Notes: generated by a model from the letters alone, not told the origin. A stretch of 64,000 nucleotides of DNA from Siphonodentalium dalli (GCA_032622095.1 CP136064.1:262053863-262117862), one strand, 5' to 3'; positions 45,310 to 56,178 are shown, counted from the stretch's first letter. Translations and numbers: made by a program.

Positions 45310-46060
45310 GGATGAGAACGAGAGAAAAGATATTTATTGATAAAAGGTACATTAAGATCCGGAAAATTTGAAGTTTAAAATAGGTAAAGTTTTATTCTTG
45401 AACAATTTAAAGATTTAAAAAAATTTGAAATATTGGGAGTTTTAAAATTTTTGTTTAAGTTTTTTGAAAAATTTGAAATTTTTGAACATTTTTAATTATT
45501 TTTCAATTTTAGGAAAAATTTAGATTTTTATTCATTTTGGAAATTTTTTGAAGTTTTTGAAGTTTTCATTTACTTTTTTAAATTTAGGAAAAAAATTTAA
45601 GTTTTTAATATTTCATTTTTTTTTATTTTTGAACAATTTCAATTTTTTTAAGTTTAAATTTTTTTTTTCTCTGCGAGTGCCGTGTGTAACTTTAACATTC
45701 ATCCACAGTGTGTGTCGTGTGTCACTTTAACATTCATACGCAGTGAGTGTGGAGTGTGCCTTTAGATTTAGTTTATGGGTACCGAGTGTCCCTTTAACAT
45801 TATACTGAGAGTGCTCCCCTTTGACATAGACGCACTGTGTGCACATTGTGTCACTTTAATATTCACAAAGAATGTATTGTGTCCCTTTAATATGCACCCC
45901 CTTTGAAAGCCGAGTGTGTCTTTAAATTGACTTTATGAGTACCGAGTGCCCCTTTAACATCCACGGGCACATTGTCTCACTTTAATATTCACACAGAATG
46001 TATTGTGTCCCTTTAATATTGATAACACTTTGATTACCGAGTGTAACTTTAATATGCGGT
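45310..46060. repeat. CTTTAA-rich composite repeat, copy 2
   Basis: Same head as copy 1, an expanded A/T-only stretch (45370-45670) and about nine degenerate units of GTGTCCCTTTAATATTCAC type. It ends 30 bp before the long hairpin. Confidence 0.75.
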
Positions 46061-46090
46061 AATACACTTATTAGGAATATATAGAGAATA

Positions 46091-46243
46091 CCTACGGGTT
46101 TTGGTTGAATACCCGAATTATCTCATGAGTGGGTGCAAGGAAGTACAGAATTTCCACGAGCGGCTGCAAGCCGCGAGTGGAAATTCTGTACTTCCTTGCA
46201 CCCACGAATGAGATAATTCGGGTATTCAACCAAAACCCGTAGG
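46091..46243. repeat. 153-bp near-perfect hairpin with two tandem GA mismatches
   Basis: Two 75-base arms around a GCA loop (46166-46168). 71 of 75 positions pair. The only mismatches are GA opposite GA at 46127-46128/46206-46207 and at 46158-46159/46175-46176, 31 bp apart. On the plus strand these make tandem G.A pairs, which are stable in hairpins; on the minus strand they are TC/TC. No clear target duplication flanks it. It lies 712 bp past the stop codon of the recombinase gene at 46956-48695. Confidence 0.95.
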
Positions 46244-46955
46244 TTTTCTTTTTATTATATGCGCTACGTTATAAACGGCCCCAAAACTGCTAGTTTGTCC
46301 CACAGTTCACTACAAACTGTTACAAAGCTTCGACATTTGCATTTTGTTTACATTCCATCAATTGATTTGTTCACCACTGAATGACAAATATCGAGCATAT
46401 CCGCCATAAAAAATAGTCCCCATTGTTTTATTCTGAAATGATGTGAGAAAATTAATGTATACATAATTTAATGATAAGAAAATATAATAAAACAAGTTAA
46501 GTTAACATTATAACAATTAAATAACAGTTTATGAACATTTTAAGTCTTTATTTAGCGAGAAAGCACATGGCTCACAAGCTTGAAGCTATCGATCGGCCAT
46601 TGTGTTTTTATCGCTAACAAATAACTTCCGTTTTAGGAATTAAACTTTTTCGAGTTGGAGAAATCGTGTTGGATTTTTACGAAATGTGTAACAAGTAAAT
46701 AGATTGGTTGACTGTTATCATACAATACGCATATGGCGAATGATAGGCCAGCTAAACTAATTCAAACTAGTAACATTAAACAGTCAAATAACTAAAATTA
46801 TTGAAATTAAAGTTCACGAAAGTCGGAAGTTTTCAAATCGTTATCTTCTTCCAGTTCCATGATTCTATCAAATATTTTAGAACTTTGCTCGCGAGTAGCT
46901 TTGTGTATTAAATTATTTGTTATCGATAAAATACAACATTTTAAAACAAATCAAT
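46244..46955. other. Spacer between hairpin and recombinase gene
   Basis: AT-rich. On the minus strand it would be the recombinase 3' UTR: AATAAA-like signals occur on that strand (TTTATT at 46545-46550). No further inverted repeat found. Confidence 0.4.
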
Positions 46956-48695
46956 TCAATCACTGTCTGAGTCATAAATCCTTCGAATTCGCTTATACTG
47001 CTTGCCCGAAACAGGACTAGTGTTCAGATTCATTTCATTCATCATGACTTTCTGGTTCTGTGAACTCTGTAAGTACACATTGATGGGTGCATGAAAAGTG
47101 TTCCCAGCGAAAATTGACGATAACATACCCGATGAACCAATGTCGATAGAACTCCGATTAGGCACATTCACTGACACTGGCGTAGAAATTGTATGCGGAA
47201 TATCAATGACTGTAGGGCTCCGATTATCAGGCACACTCACTGGCGTAGAATTTTGGCCTGGATTGGCTGGAATATCTATCACTGTAGACCTATCTACTTG
47301 CTCCGTCTCAGAAATGTCATATACATGTACAGATTCATTCCTGCCCATGCTGTCGGTGGAAGCTGAATGTGATAATAGTGATGATATCTGTTTACTTTGT
47401 TCGGGATTTATTTTCGAGTAGTTCAGCAAACTGTTGACGTTACGGTGTCCGGAAATCTGAATGATTTGATGAGCTGGAACACCTTTGTCGTTCAGCGTCT
47501 GCACAAGATGTTTACGAACGCTGTATGGTGTCAAACGTTTATCTGTTGTCAGATTTGCATCGTCGAGCATGTTCTTCATGATGGCATATATGTAATTTAG
47601 GCCCAACGCATTTCTTTTATACCATGGTTTCCCCTTACTCCACCCTTGGTGATTCAGAGCCAAGAAAAAAGGACTGTCAGGATCTTTGGTTTCCCCCGGT
47701 CTCTTATCAGCAAACAACTTATAAAGAGCGACAGGGTCCTTCGTTGGATCAGCAATAGAGTAGGCCCTGGGCTTTGTTTTTCGAATGTCACGTGGATTCT
47801 CACCTGTTCTAGTTTTAGTTTGCCTCTCTTGAGAATAAACGATATATTCCTCACCATTGCCATCCTCGCGAAGTTCAACATCGCCCCATCTGAGTGAGTG
47901 TGTTTCAATGCCAGTCCTCATTCCAAAGTGCAATGAACATATTATCCACATTGAGTTCATTAGTGATTTCGGTGTAAATGGTCCGAGAACTTGAGCTTCA
48001 TACAGCTTATCCAAATCTTCTGAAGAAATAGGGTCAGCTGCATGCACTTTGTTACCTTTGCCCATCGCCTTCAGCTGTTTTTGCTTACTTTTGAGTGTTT
48101 CTCTGCATTTAGCAAACTGATGGTCATCGATTATTGAAATCGGATACGAATTCAATCGTAAATGCCTGTCAAGTGATGAGATAAACGCTCGCAGCGAGGT
48201 TGGCTCATATTCCGACCCATCTTTCTTTCTCAAGGACAGCAGAAAATTGGAAATATATCCGCACAGTTTGTCAGGTGGTATGAACTCTGGCTGACGCTGT
48301 TCATTCATGGTGAGGAGAAACTCACAGAAAAGTCTCGTGTCGTAGTCAGTCTTCCTCTTGGTGTTTTTATTGCACTGCTCAGAATTAAATTGGTTAACAT
48401 CATCATCAGAGAGGTGCTTAAATCGACCACAGTTCCTACTAACAGAGGGTTCTGAACTAGTTTCTGTGGTGCTGACTGTAGCAATGGCAGTAGCATAAGT
48501 GCTTGGAGTTGGAATGTCACTGCAAAATGTCAATGGAGGATGGATATCTACATGCAAATTGGCAGTACTACTACTTCCAGTACCAGTAGTATCGTCAAAT
48601 TCACTATTCCATTCTTCTAAATTTGCTAAAACTTTATCCCAAGTTACTTCTTCAAGTTCTTGATCTAATTGCAAATTATCAAATGTAGAGTCCAT
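46956..48695 (-). CDS. Tyrosine recombinase, KIAA1958/Crypton-like
   Basis: 579 residues, single exon, ATG at 48693-48695. It belongs to the phage-integrase-like DNA breaking and joining fold found in Cryptons and their domesticated relatives (KIAA1958, ZMYM2-type). Residues 1-110 are acidic and Ser/Thr-rich. An N-terminal core-binding domain spans about 115-220. The catalytic domain spans about 225-440, with R260 (GMRTG), likely K294, Y391-x-x-R394 (the usual HxxR has Tyr), H417 (ISGHRN) and the nucleophile Y426 (LLNY). The C-terminal tail repeats TVIDIP and TPVSV words and has an AGNTFHAPINVY stretch typical of the family. No zinc finger. The frame is undamaged, so the gene may be active or recently active. 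Whether it is a host gene or part of a mobile unit is unclear. Confidence 0.9.
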   Translation of the reverse strand: MDSTFDNLQLDQELEEVTWDKVLANLEEWNSEFDDTTGTGSSSTANLHVDIHPPLTFCSDIPTPSTYATAIATVSTTETSSEPSVSRNCGRFKHLSDDDVNQFNSEQCNKNTKRKTDYDTRLFCEFLLTMNEQRQPEFIPPDKLCGYISNFLLSLRKKDGSEYEPTSLRAFISSLDRHLRLNSYPISIIDDHQFAKCRETLKSKQKQLKAMGKGNKVHAADPISSEDLDKLYEAQVLGPFTPKSLMNSMWIICSLHFGMRTGIETHSLRWGDVELREDGNGEEYIVYSQERQTKTRTGENPRDIRKTKPRAYSIADPTKDPVALYKLFADKRPGETKDPDSPFFLALNHQGWSKGKPWYKRNALGLNYIYAIMKNMLDDANLTTDKRLTPYSVRKHLVQTLNDKGVPAHQIIQISGHRNVNSLLNYSKINPEQSKQISSLLSHSASTDSMGRNESVHVYDISETEQVDRSTVIDIPANPGQNSTPVSVPDNRSPTVIDIPHTISTPVSVNVPNRSSIDIGSSGMLSSIFAGNTFHAPINVYLQSSQNQKVMMNEMNLNTSPVSGKQYKRIRRIYDSDSD

Positions 48696-50140
48696 ATCTT
48701 CGTAAATTGTGAAAATTTTCTATTTATTATGATGCAGACGGAGATTGTTTGCATGAATACCTAAAGTACCTTCAATTTAAATTTACTATTACGTATAGTA
48801 TTAATTAGAACAGAAGAACAATCCAGGGGGGGAAACTCTTTCGCTACCGTAAAAATCAATAATAAAAAAAATAGTCCGGCTGTTATTGATACGCTTTGAA
48901 ACTTAATGTGATTCGCCGCTATAAACCGGAAGTAATCTACGAATAAGTAATACTATTGTGTTATCCATCGAGTCGGTCAGTGTTATCCATCGAGTCGGTC
49001 CAGGCGATGGATATAACGCTCTACGCCACGGCAATTTCCCACTATTTAATGGGGAAGCATATAATAAAATTGAGAATACACATATTAGGAATATAATTGA
49101 GGGGCAAGGTTCCCCCCTGTTAATGAAGATCCTCAAATATAGTTCGCACATGACGATCAGTATACACGGCTTCCTTTGATGACGGAGCTGAAGTATACGA
49201 TTGTTCATTGTTGTCACCATAGTACCATTCTCAAGGGTCCAAGAAAAAGTCGATTAGAATATCTCATATTCGCATGCTTATACCCTAGGTCGTTTCGCTT
49301 CTTGCTTCGCCGCGGGAGAGCGGGCGCTATATATAAAATTGATACCATATGAATGTTGATACATCATGTTGATTCCAACCAATAGATTGAAGAATTAAGC
49401 ATGTCACAGCGGTGGAAAACATGCGTACATCTTCTGGCCCTCGGTACATAATAACAAAGTCCGAAATTCTGGACACACAAACAAATGAATGCGAAAGCAA
49501 CATGCATGCCACATCAGTGAAAACCATGCATGCTTGCATCATGTGATTTCTCTAAGGTTAAATGTTAAGCGATATAGTAGGCGGACATTAAATCGTGCTG
49601 CATATGTAAAATTGACAATTGTTTTTAATCATTTACAAATTTCAAATATTATAAAAGTATAAACCACACACCAAATTGAATACTGAACCCACATGTCAAG
49701 GATGGTTGAGGCAGGGAAGCATTGCCCCACGAATACCCCAATAATATTCAGAGGGTCTCCGTGGGGGGGGGGGGTGGGGGGGGGGGGGGGTGTCCACTTT
49801 GGGAAATTCCAACTGCACCCCACTTAAATCAAAATCAGACCACGCATAATTCCATTTGCACCCCATCCCTTGCACCTCACGGCTAAGGCCTAATATATCC
49901 TAGATATTCATAAACCATGGTTCTATATTTCCGACATGAGAACGTTAAGATATTCTAACCTGAACAATTGCATAAATCATAACAGCTAGTGGTCTAACTC
50001 CAGACAAATGCACACAGCTACGGGCAAGAGACCAGTACACAACGGGCTGACCATGGTTGTTCAAAACAATATATACAAGAAAATCGTAAATCCTAGCATC
50101 TAAACTGGCCTCAGCTGAAGCTGTCCTATAATGTTGGGGA
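48696..50140. other. Upstream of the recombinase; short repeats, G runs
   Basis: A 22-bp unit TGTTATCCATCGAGTCGGTC is present twice at 48959-49001. Two long G runs lie at 49761-49790. No second hairpin and no inverted copy of the 46091-46243 arms found here by eye. Confidence 0.5.
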
Positions 50141-50149
50141 ATTTCAAAC

Positions 50150-50770
50150 CTCATACTCCCCTATCAGGTTGGAAAATTCTCCAACTGATGACCATTTTAG
50201 TCCACAAGTTTGACCAAATGTAGTAAAATAATGTTTTGTTAAACTAATTAGCAGTTTTGTGTTGGCAATGGGGGGGGGGGGGGGCAATGACACACCGGGA
50301 CGACCATAGTTCGGCCCGGTGGGGAAAAAGTTTGAAATCTGAACAATAAAATCGCAAAATCTTAGCATCTAGACTAGCCTCAAGCTTGCATAGAGTTGGA
50401 AATTTCAAACCTGACATCCCCACTTAGGTTGGAAAATATTTCCGACTGATGACACTTCCAATAACAATGTTGACCAAATGTATGACACTATTGTTTTTTT
50501 AAAATTAACTAGCAGTTTTTGATTGGCCACGGGGGAGGGACCAGAACTCAAGTCGCCAACTTTTAGAAATGTCACCCCCCTAAGTTTGGAAAATTTCAAA
50601 CTGATGACCATTTCAGTCCAAAATTAATTCCCCCCAATAAATTGTTTGAAAATGAAACTACAAGAACATTTTCAACCTATTGTTGGTGTGAAATTTCCAA
50701 CTAACGTTTTGGCAGGTACGAAATTTCCAACTGTTCAAATTTTGACCAAAGTTGGGGGGTGAGGCACACA
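50150..50770. repeat. Degenerate ~230-bp repeat with AAATTTCCAACTG words
   Basis: About three diverged units share GGTTGGAAAATTYTCCRACTG, ATGACCATTTYAGTCC, TTTGACCAAATG and AGCAGTTTTTGATTGGC-like words plus a G run. Related to words at 25770-26060. Confidence 0.6.
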
Positions 50771-50793
50771 CAAACCCCCCTGTCGCCACGTCT

Positions 50794-51127
50794 CTGATAA
50801 TATGTACGGTTCCCACGCGTATTGAAATGGATCCCATAACAGAGAAAGTGTTGAACGGCTTGTTCCGGTCTGGGCTGGGCCATTTTATGGCCTTGTTGGA
50901 AATTACTAAACGGCTAATAATGGTAAGCGATTGACCGACAGATGCAACTGGAAGAAGATTATATGGGGATGGACTTCTGTATGCATCTGGTTGGCCTGGT
51001 TGATTCTGCCATTGGGTGTATCGAATGCTTATCCCCTGGACAGCGAAGCGAGGCAGTAATTTCGTTCGTCAAAAAAGCTTGTTTACAACTACACAAGAGA
51101 CGCAATATTGCTCTTGGAGTTCGGTGA
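50794..51127 (+). pseudogene. Coding remnant of unknown family with one frameshift
   Basis: Two coding-like blocks. The first contains MDPITEKVLNGLFRSGLGHF (ATG at 50827) and runs to 50934. The second, in another frame (about 50935-51127), contains LVGLVDSAIGCIECLSPGQR and ends KRRNIALGVR before a stop. A single extra base near 50933 accounts for the frame change. GTAAGC follows the first block, but the gap is too short for an intron. Both blocks are helix-like. I do not recognise the family; possibly part of a transposon-borne gene. Confidence 0.4.
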
Positions 51128-51631
51128 GGTAGTTGTAGAACATTTTGATCACAGAAGTACCCATACTCGTCAGTGCTATAATGGTCATGGATATAGAACA
51201 GTACAGCACTGACTTTAGGTACCGAAATTATATATGTTTAAATGGGATATATGGTATTACTATACAGTGTAGGGAAATATCCAGGGCTGTTTTGATACAT
51301 GTTACAGGTATGGGAGCCCAAACCCAAATGTCTCCAAATTCCTAGTGGACAATATTGAGTCAACCTGAAATTCCTGAACTTACCACACTGTCTCAATACA
51401 AAATATGCAGTTGAATTAGTACCTTTATTGCATGCTAAGCAATACTATTTGTAATATTCTGGTATGTATCTGTATTGGTGTTGATTATGTGTAAAAGTCT
51501 TAATAACATTTTCATGACAGGAGGTGCGCAGGTACACAATTAAAGGCCATGTGCCAGTGCCAGTCTCCCATAAAGAACCTTGCATATGTAAGAGAATGTA
51601 CTGGCTTATATGGTCAAGGTAAACATCGTTT

Positions 51632-51782
51632 GGCCAAGGTATTCTCTTGTATATTTGAGATGTTCTCATATATTAGAGCATGCCCTGGCACAAGATGCTC
51701 TCATATATTAGAGCATGCCCTGGCCAAGGTATTCTCTTGTATATTTGAGATGCTCTCATATATTAGAGCATGCCCTGGCACA
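51632..51782. repeat. 90-bp tandem repeat with internal palindromes
   Basis: GGCCAAGGTATTCTCTTGTA at 51632 and 51722; in between, GCTCTCATATATTAGAGC recurs, itself an imperfect palindrome. Related to the inner arms of the foldback at 5184-5650 (CCAATGCATTCTCTTATATA). Confidence 0.8.
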
Positions 51783-52308
51783 TGGTATTCACAAAATTTC
51801 TGGAAGCTCCAATAATGAAAGGGTTAAGTCATATGGGGATGTATCCTCGCCTGGAAACAGATGTCCCAACATTATTTCTGGATTTTTCCCTGATACAGTG
51901 GGTGTGGAAATACAGTGGGTGTGGGAATAATAGTAAGAGTAATAAATAAAATTACCCATTTGCGACTGTTCGGTATACGTGGAACCCGAATTTGGAATAG
52001 AACAGTTACTGTGCACATCATGAATCATCCATGTAGTAATGAAATTACAGATGAATCATAGAACTGATGACCATACTGCGCCATTAAGTTTTTATTGAAC
52101 AATTACAAAACAAATTAACCAAAGTATTGTCATAATAATGAAACATTCATGCAGACAAAATCAACCAAAGACTAGCGAAAACCATGGCCATCTGTTTTAA
52201 AGATAAAATAAATAGCTGTCAGGATGTGAACTACAAGTTACTGTTCGTGAGGTGAGGAAATGCATACATAAAAAAATGAAAACATCATTCTCACATTTCC
52301 CAAAATCT
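51783..52308. other. Intergenic, nothing recognised
   Basis: No coding or repeat signal seen. Confidence 0.4.
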
Positions 52309-52760
52309 TTATTTAAGTTTCGAAATGTTAAAGCATGAAATTGACGTAACTAGCTTCGTGTAATGGGATCCGTTGCTTTGTCCTACGGCAATAATCAATG
52401 TACCACTTTGAACAATACCAAAGGAAACTACAATATTTGGCAATAAGTTTGAATACAACGAAACTACTAGCTCGCCTTTCCCATCGAATATTCTTTATGG
52501 TTTGTCCAATTTTAGTTGCATGATCATCGGTGCGTATATACCAGTTCCTGAAAACAACACATTGCTTCGTGATCCAGCAATGGGAATCGGTACTTGAAGC
52601 CTGTTCTCAAATGAAAATAATGTCCAGCTTAGAGCCGGTAACTATTATATGCTACCATACGCGGTTGCATCCCGTGAGCTGAACGTTATTCCCACTCAGG
52701 GTAGCTTCAAGCACTGGGACACATTGCTTCGTTATTACTGTTAATAATGTGTCGTTTTAA
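52309..52760 (-). pseudogene. C-terminal coding remnant of unknown family
   Basis: On the minus strand a long coding-like frame runs from about 52650 to a TAA at 52309-52311, interrupted by one TAA (52495-52497). It contains RLQVPIPIAGSRSNVLFSGT before the stop, and LVVSLYSNLLPNIVVSFGIV then TLIIAVGQSNGS after it. Further upstream (to about 52760) another frame carries VLEATLSGNNVQLTG. Alternating hydrophobic residues suggest a beta-rich fold. AATAAA overlaps the final stop, so a short 3' UTR is possible. Family not recognised. Confidence 0.4.
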
Positions 52761-53148
52761 TTCAATTATACAAAAATAATAACTTACAGTAATTTGTATT
52801 TCACAAACTAACTAGGGCGGATCTCATGCCTCATATACTATAAAATAAAATGCAACAATTTATTGCTCTCAGTGTAATGAAAAAAGAAGAAGAGAAAAGC
52901 ATGTTATTCTTTGTAATGTGAGTGGTGTTATGTCTGACTGAGCGTGACATGAATGGATGAGTGGTGGCCTTCAAAATCGCATGCAAACAACCACTAGAAA
53001 ACGACACAAACATTTATCTGATAATCAAGCCACGGCTAATTTCAAGTTTTTTATAATTCATCCAGGGATGGTATGATCATGCAGATCATAATACCTTTGC
53101 GCAACGCCATGAACGTTGCATGACTTTCATATAGATCTTGTTAAGCTT

Positions 53149-53255
53149 ATAGCGGGCTAGGATCACCAAATTCACCCTCTGGGAACCTCATTCTGCTGAG
53201 GCACTAAGTAGAATGAGGTCCCCAGATGGTGAATTTGGTGATGCTAGCCCGCTAT
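53149..53255. repeat. Palindromic foldback repeat, family P, partial copy 5
   Basis: ATAGCGGGCTAG at the left and CTAGCCCGCTAT at the right. The arms carry CACCAAATTCACCCTCTGGG and the inverted GGTGAATTTGGTGATG. This is the inner part of the family in inside-out order relative to 16978-17207. Confidence 0.8.
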
Positions 53256-53358
53256 TACATGATTTCCTATTCCAATTTGAACAAATCCCCGACTGTCCAT
53301 CCAAGTATTGTTCAGTCATACATAAGACCACAATCACGTAGCTTGTTTAGCACATACC

Positions 53359-53793
53359 ATGACTTTTAAAGATGCATTATCCTATTTGATGGTCCTATAT
53401 CACTATTGCTCCAGCTTCAGAATTAAAGAGTATTGTACACGAACCCCGGCCATTTATGGAACCATCTCCTTGTATGTTCAACAGAATATAATACACAACA
53501 CAAGAATGCGTCTGGGCCATGATTGGTGCAAATTGCATGCATGTGCTATACACGAGCGTTGCAAACAACATGGTAGTTATAATGTAAATGAACTTATGAA
53601 TCGAGTCATACAGTCATTTTCATTACAATTATCCATGTTGGTTGCATCATCCACAGAGCACAGGAATGTATTTTACACTAATCGATTGCTCAAATGCATT
53701 CGTTTGTTGCATATATTTTTGATGACCCTAGCAGGAGATTGTCACATATATATGGTCGGATTTAGTGTTCAGTACCCCTTTAAACAAAATTAA
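53359..53793 (+). CDS. Unrecognised 144-codon open frame
   Basis: ATG-started, Cys- and His-containing, with no domain or signal recognised. The region has no splice support, and neighbouring DNA is repeats. Length alone makes it worth listing; it may be chance or a decayed fragment. Confidence 0.2.
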   Translation: MTFKDALSYLMVLYHYCSSFRIKEYCTRTPAIYGTISLYVQQNIIHNTRMRLGHDWCKLHACAIHERCKQHGSYNVNELMNRVIQSFSLQLSMLVASSTEHRNVFYTNRLLKCIRLLHIFLMTLAGDCHIYMVGFSVQYPFKQN

Positions 53794-54161
53794 CTCAGAG
53801 TCGAGGAATTACGGTTTGAAGCATCGTTAGACTTATTTGAAAACCTATCATGTTCATCGCTTTTAATAACATATTGGCGCCAGGTAATTCATCTCAGGTT
53901 TGACTCTAGAGTTAACGGAATTGGCCGAACGCCACCGTGGGTGTGCGTTTGTTGAAATTCAATATTGTACAGATTTTATGTTAATCACGATAAAACACTT
54001 ATTGTATTTATTTCGTAGGGGGAAAAAGACATATTGGACAGGATCAGACAAATTTACGTGTAACTTGTGGCATTATTGTATTGTATATATGATTGGGGTA
54101 ATGTTTTAATGTCTAAAACTGTCTCGGCACAAGTAGTTGGTCAAGCGCTATATCATAATCG

Positions 54162-54367
54162 TACGGCAGCGTAGAACCGCCACCTCCACTTTTGTTACTA
54201 ACTTGATTAAACAAGTTACTAACTTGTTTAATCAAGTTAGCTAACTTGTTTAATCAAGTTAGCTAACTTGTTTAATCAAGTTAGCTAACTGTTTAAACAA
54301 GTTAGCTAACTTGATTAAACAAGTTAGCTAGTAACAAAAGAGGAGGTGGCGGTTCTACGCAGCCGTA
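54162..54367. mobile_element. 206-bp MITE with internal palindromic units
   Basis: 39-bp terminal inverted repeats (TACGGCAGCGTAGAACCGCC at left; 37 of 39 pair) flanked by TAATCG on both sides (54156-54161 and 54368-54373). Between them AACTTGTTTAATCAAGTT, itself a near-palindrome, is repeated about five times with AGCT spacers, part of it inverted. Confidence 0.88.
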
Positions 54368-54734
54368 TAATCGTCATTATTGCTATGTTTATAAACTGGT
54401 GTGTGATTTTTTACGGCGCTAAATCTACACGTTTTGATATATCGGGGGGAATTAATGGGGAAATGGATTTTTGTGAGTGGGAATTTTATTTAACTGGCTG
54501 CTGTAGTTCTGGGTTTTTCCAGATCAAATTTGGCTGTGGGATAGCCCTGTCGTACACTTGGGGATTTATTTTAAACAGTAAATGCATAACCTATGATTTT
54601 TCTTGAATTTTGTTGATCAACTGGTATCAATCTAGCTGCGTAAACATCACTGGAGTTGCATATTGGCTTCAATTCAGTGAATTTGGCCGAAACGATAACA
54701 CTGTCGCCTACGGCAAACCATTTAGTTCAGTGAT

Positions 54735-54975
54735 TCCTAATTAACGTTCAATTGTGACAAAATTACACAATACAATTTCTGGTCTCTGTTAACAGTAACC
54801 ACTATTGTTCGTAGGCTAATAACCACACCTTTTTAGACCAGAAAATATTCGGAATATAATCAATATTAATCGATAGAAGCATTTCCGGACAGGGGTCTTC
54901 GAATCATATCTGGTATTTTATACCTCGGTAACTATATAACACATGTTTACAAAGAGATAATCCACCTGTAACAAT
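54735..54975 (+). repeat. Dispersed repeat shared with 61775-62310
   Basis: The left part (GGTCTCTGTTAACAGTAACC, CACCTTTTTAGAC) is inverted at 61775-61890. The right part (TATTCGGAATATAATCAATA, GATAGAAGCATTTCCGGACA, AAAGAGATAATCCA) is direct at 62053-62308. Confidence 0.8.
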
Positions 54976-55657
54976 TATACTTTGTATCAATCGTATTTTA
55001 AATCAGTGAAGGCTCTTTAAACATGGGTTATCGCATACATGGAAAGGCAACAGTCTCTTTAATTTTTAGAGCCAGATTTAGGGTCTAATCTCATTGCACA
55101 CGCGCGTGCGATTAATCGCAGCGTTTTTTAAGGTGCGTGTTAACATAACACAGAGCGATTCGTGATCAATTAGGCCCGTTCCAAACGACGGATTTTTGTC
55201 GACTCGAATCTAATACCAGACCCACAATTGTATTAAATGCGTCTAAAATGCGAGTTTGAAACAATTAGATCCGTGTCAGACGCACCACAGACGAATCCCC
55301 GTCCAATTCAGACGAATCCTCGTCGGTGATGCGTCTGAAATCCGTCTTGGTTTCAAACGACGGATTTTTGTCGACTCGAATCTAATACATGTGACGAGAA
55401 GAGCCGAAAGTTTCCGAATAACGAATGCAAATGCTATGATAATGATGTGATAATGGTATAATAATGAGGGAGTTCCCCTTATCTGCGGAAATACCCACAT
55501 GACGTCATTTGTCGCACGCTCTCTTTGTTATAAAGAAAGATATATCTATAAGAATTGCTTAAGTAACATTGTGAAAAATTTAATTATTATGGCAGTTTGA
55601 TTTCTCAACGAACATGGCATGTCACTGACTCACATCTTATAATGAATATATTATCAA

Positions 55658-56178
55658 TGATTTATAATAATTCATATATACCGGTATAAGGGATATGGGT
55701 TGTAGCAACTGATTTATAATAATTCATATAGACCGATATTCCTTATTGTAAGGGATAGGGGTGGTAGTCTCTGATGTATAATAATTAATATATACCGGTA
55801 TTACTTATTATGAGGGGTAGGATTAGTAGCCTATGATTTATAATATTCATAGATAACGGTATTCCTTATTATAAAGAATATAGGGTGGTAGCCTATGATT
55901 TATAATAATTAATATATTCCGGTATTCCTTATTATAAGGGGCAGAGTGGTAGCCTCAGATTTATAATAATTCATATAAACCGGTATTACTTATTATGAGG
56001 GTATGGATAGTAGCCTATGAATTATAATAATTCATATATACCGGTATTCCTTATTATAAAGGATATAGGGTGGTAGCCTATGATTTATAATAATTATTAT
56101 ATTCCGGTAATCCTTATTATAAGTGGTAGGGGGTGGCAGTCTCTGATTTATAATAATTCTTGTATACCGGTATTTACA
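55658..56178. repeat. 62-bp minisatellite, about eight units
   Basis: GATTTATAATAATT starts units at 55711, 55773, 55835, 55897, 55958, 56019, 56082 and 56144. Each continues ACCGGTATTCCTTATTATAA and GGTGGTAGCC. Spacers are not unique, so it is not a CRISPR array. Confidence 0.92.

Noticed and set aside
46091-46243. Rho-independent terminator or bacterial attC site
   Set aside because: The context is eukaryotic, there is no T-run after the stem, and no integron-type core sites; attC is used only as an analogy.
49741-49791. Functional G-quadruplex at the poly-G runs
   Set aside because: Long homopolymer G runs are common slippage products and error-prone in assemblies; weaker evidence than the structured 68-bp units.
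50918-50945. 19-base intron joining the two coding blocks (GTAAGC...CAG)
   Set aside because: Far too short for an animal spliceosomal intron; a one-base frameshift is simpler.
55658-56178. CRISPR-like regular spacing
   Set aside because: Units are continuous minisatellite with no unique spacers, in a eukaryotic context; the same holds for 60563-61044 and 18074-18163.
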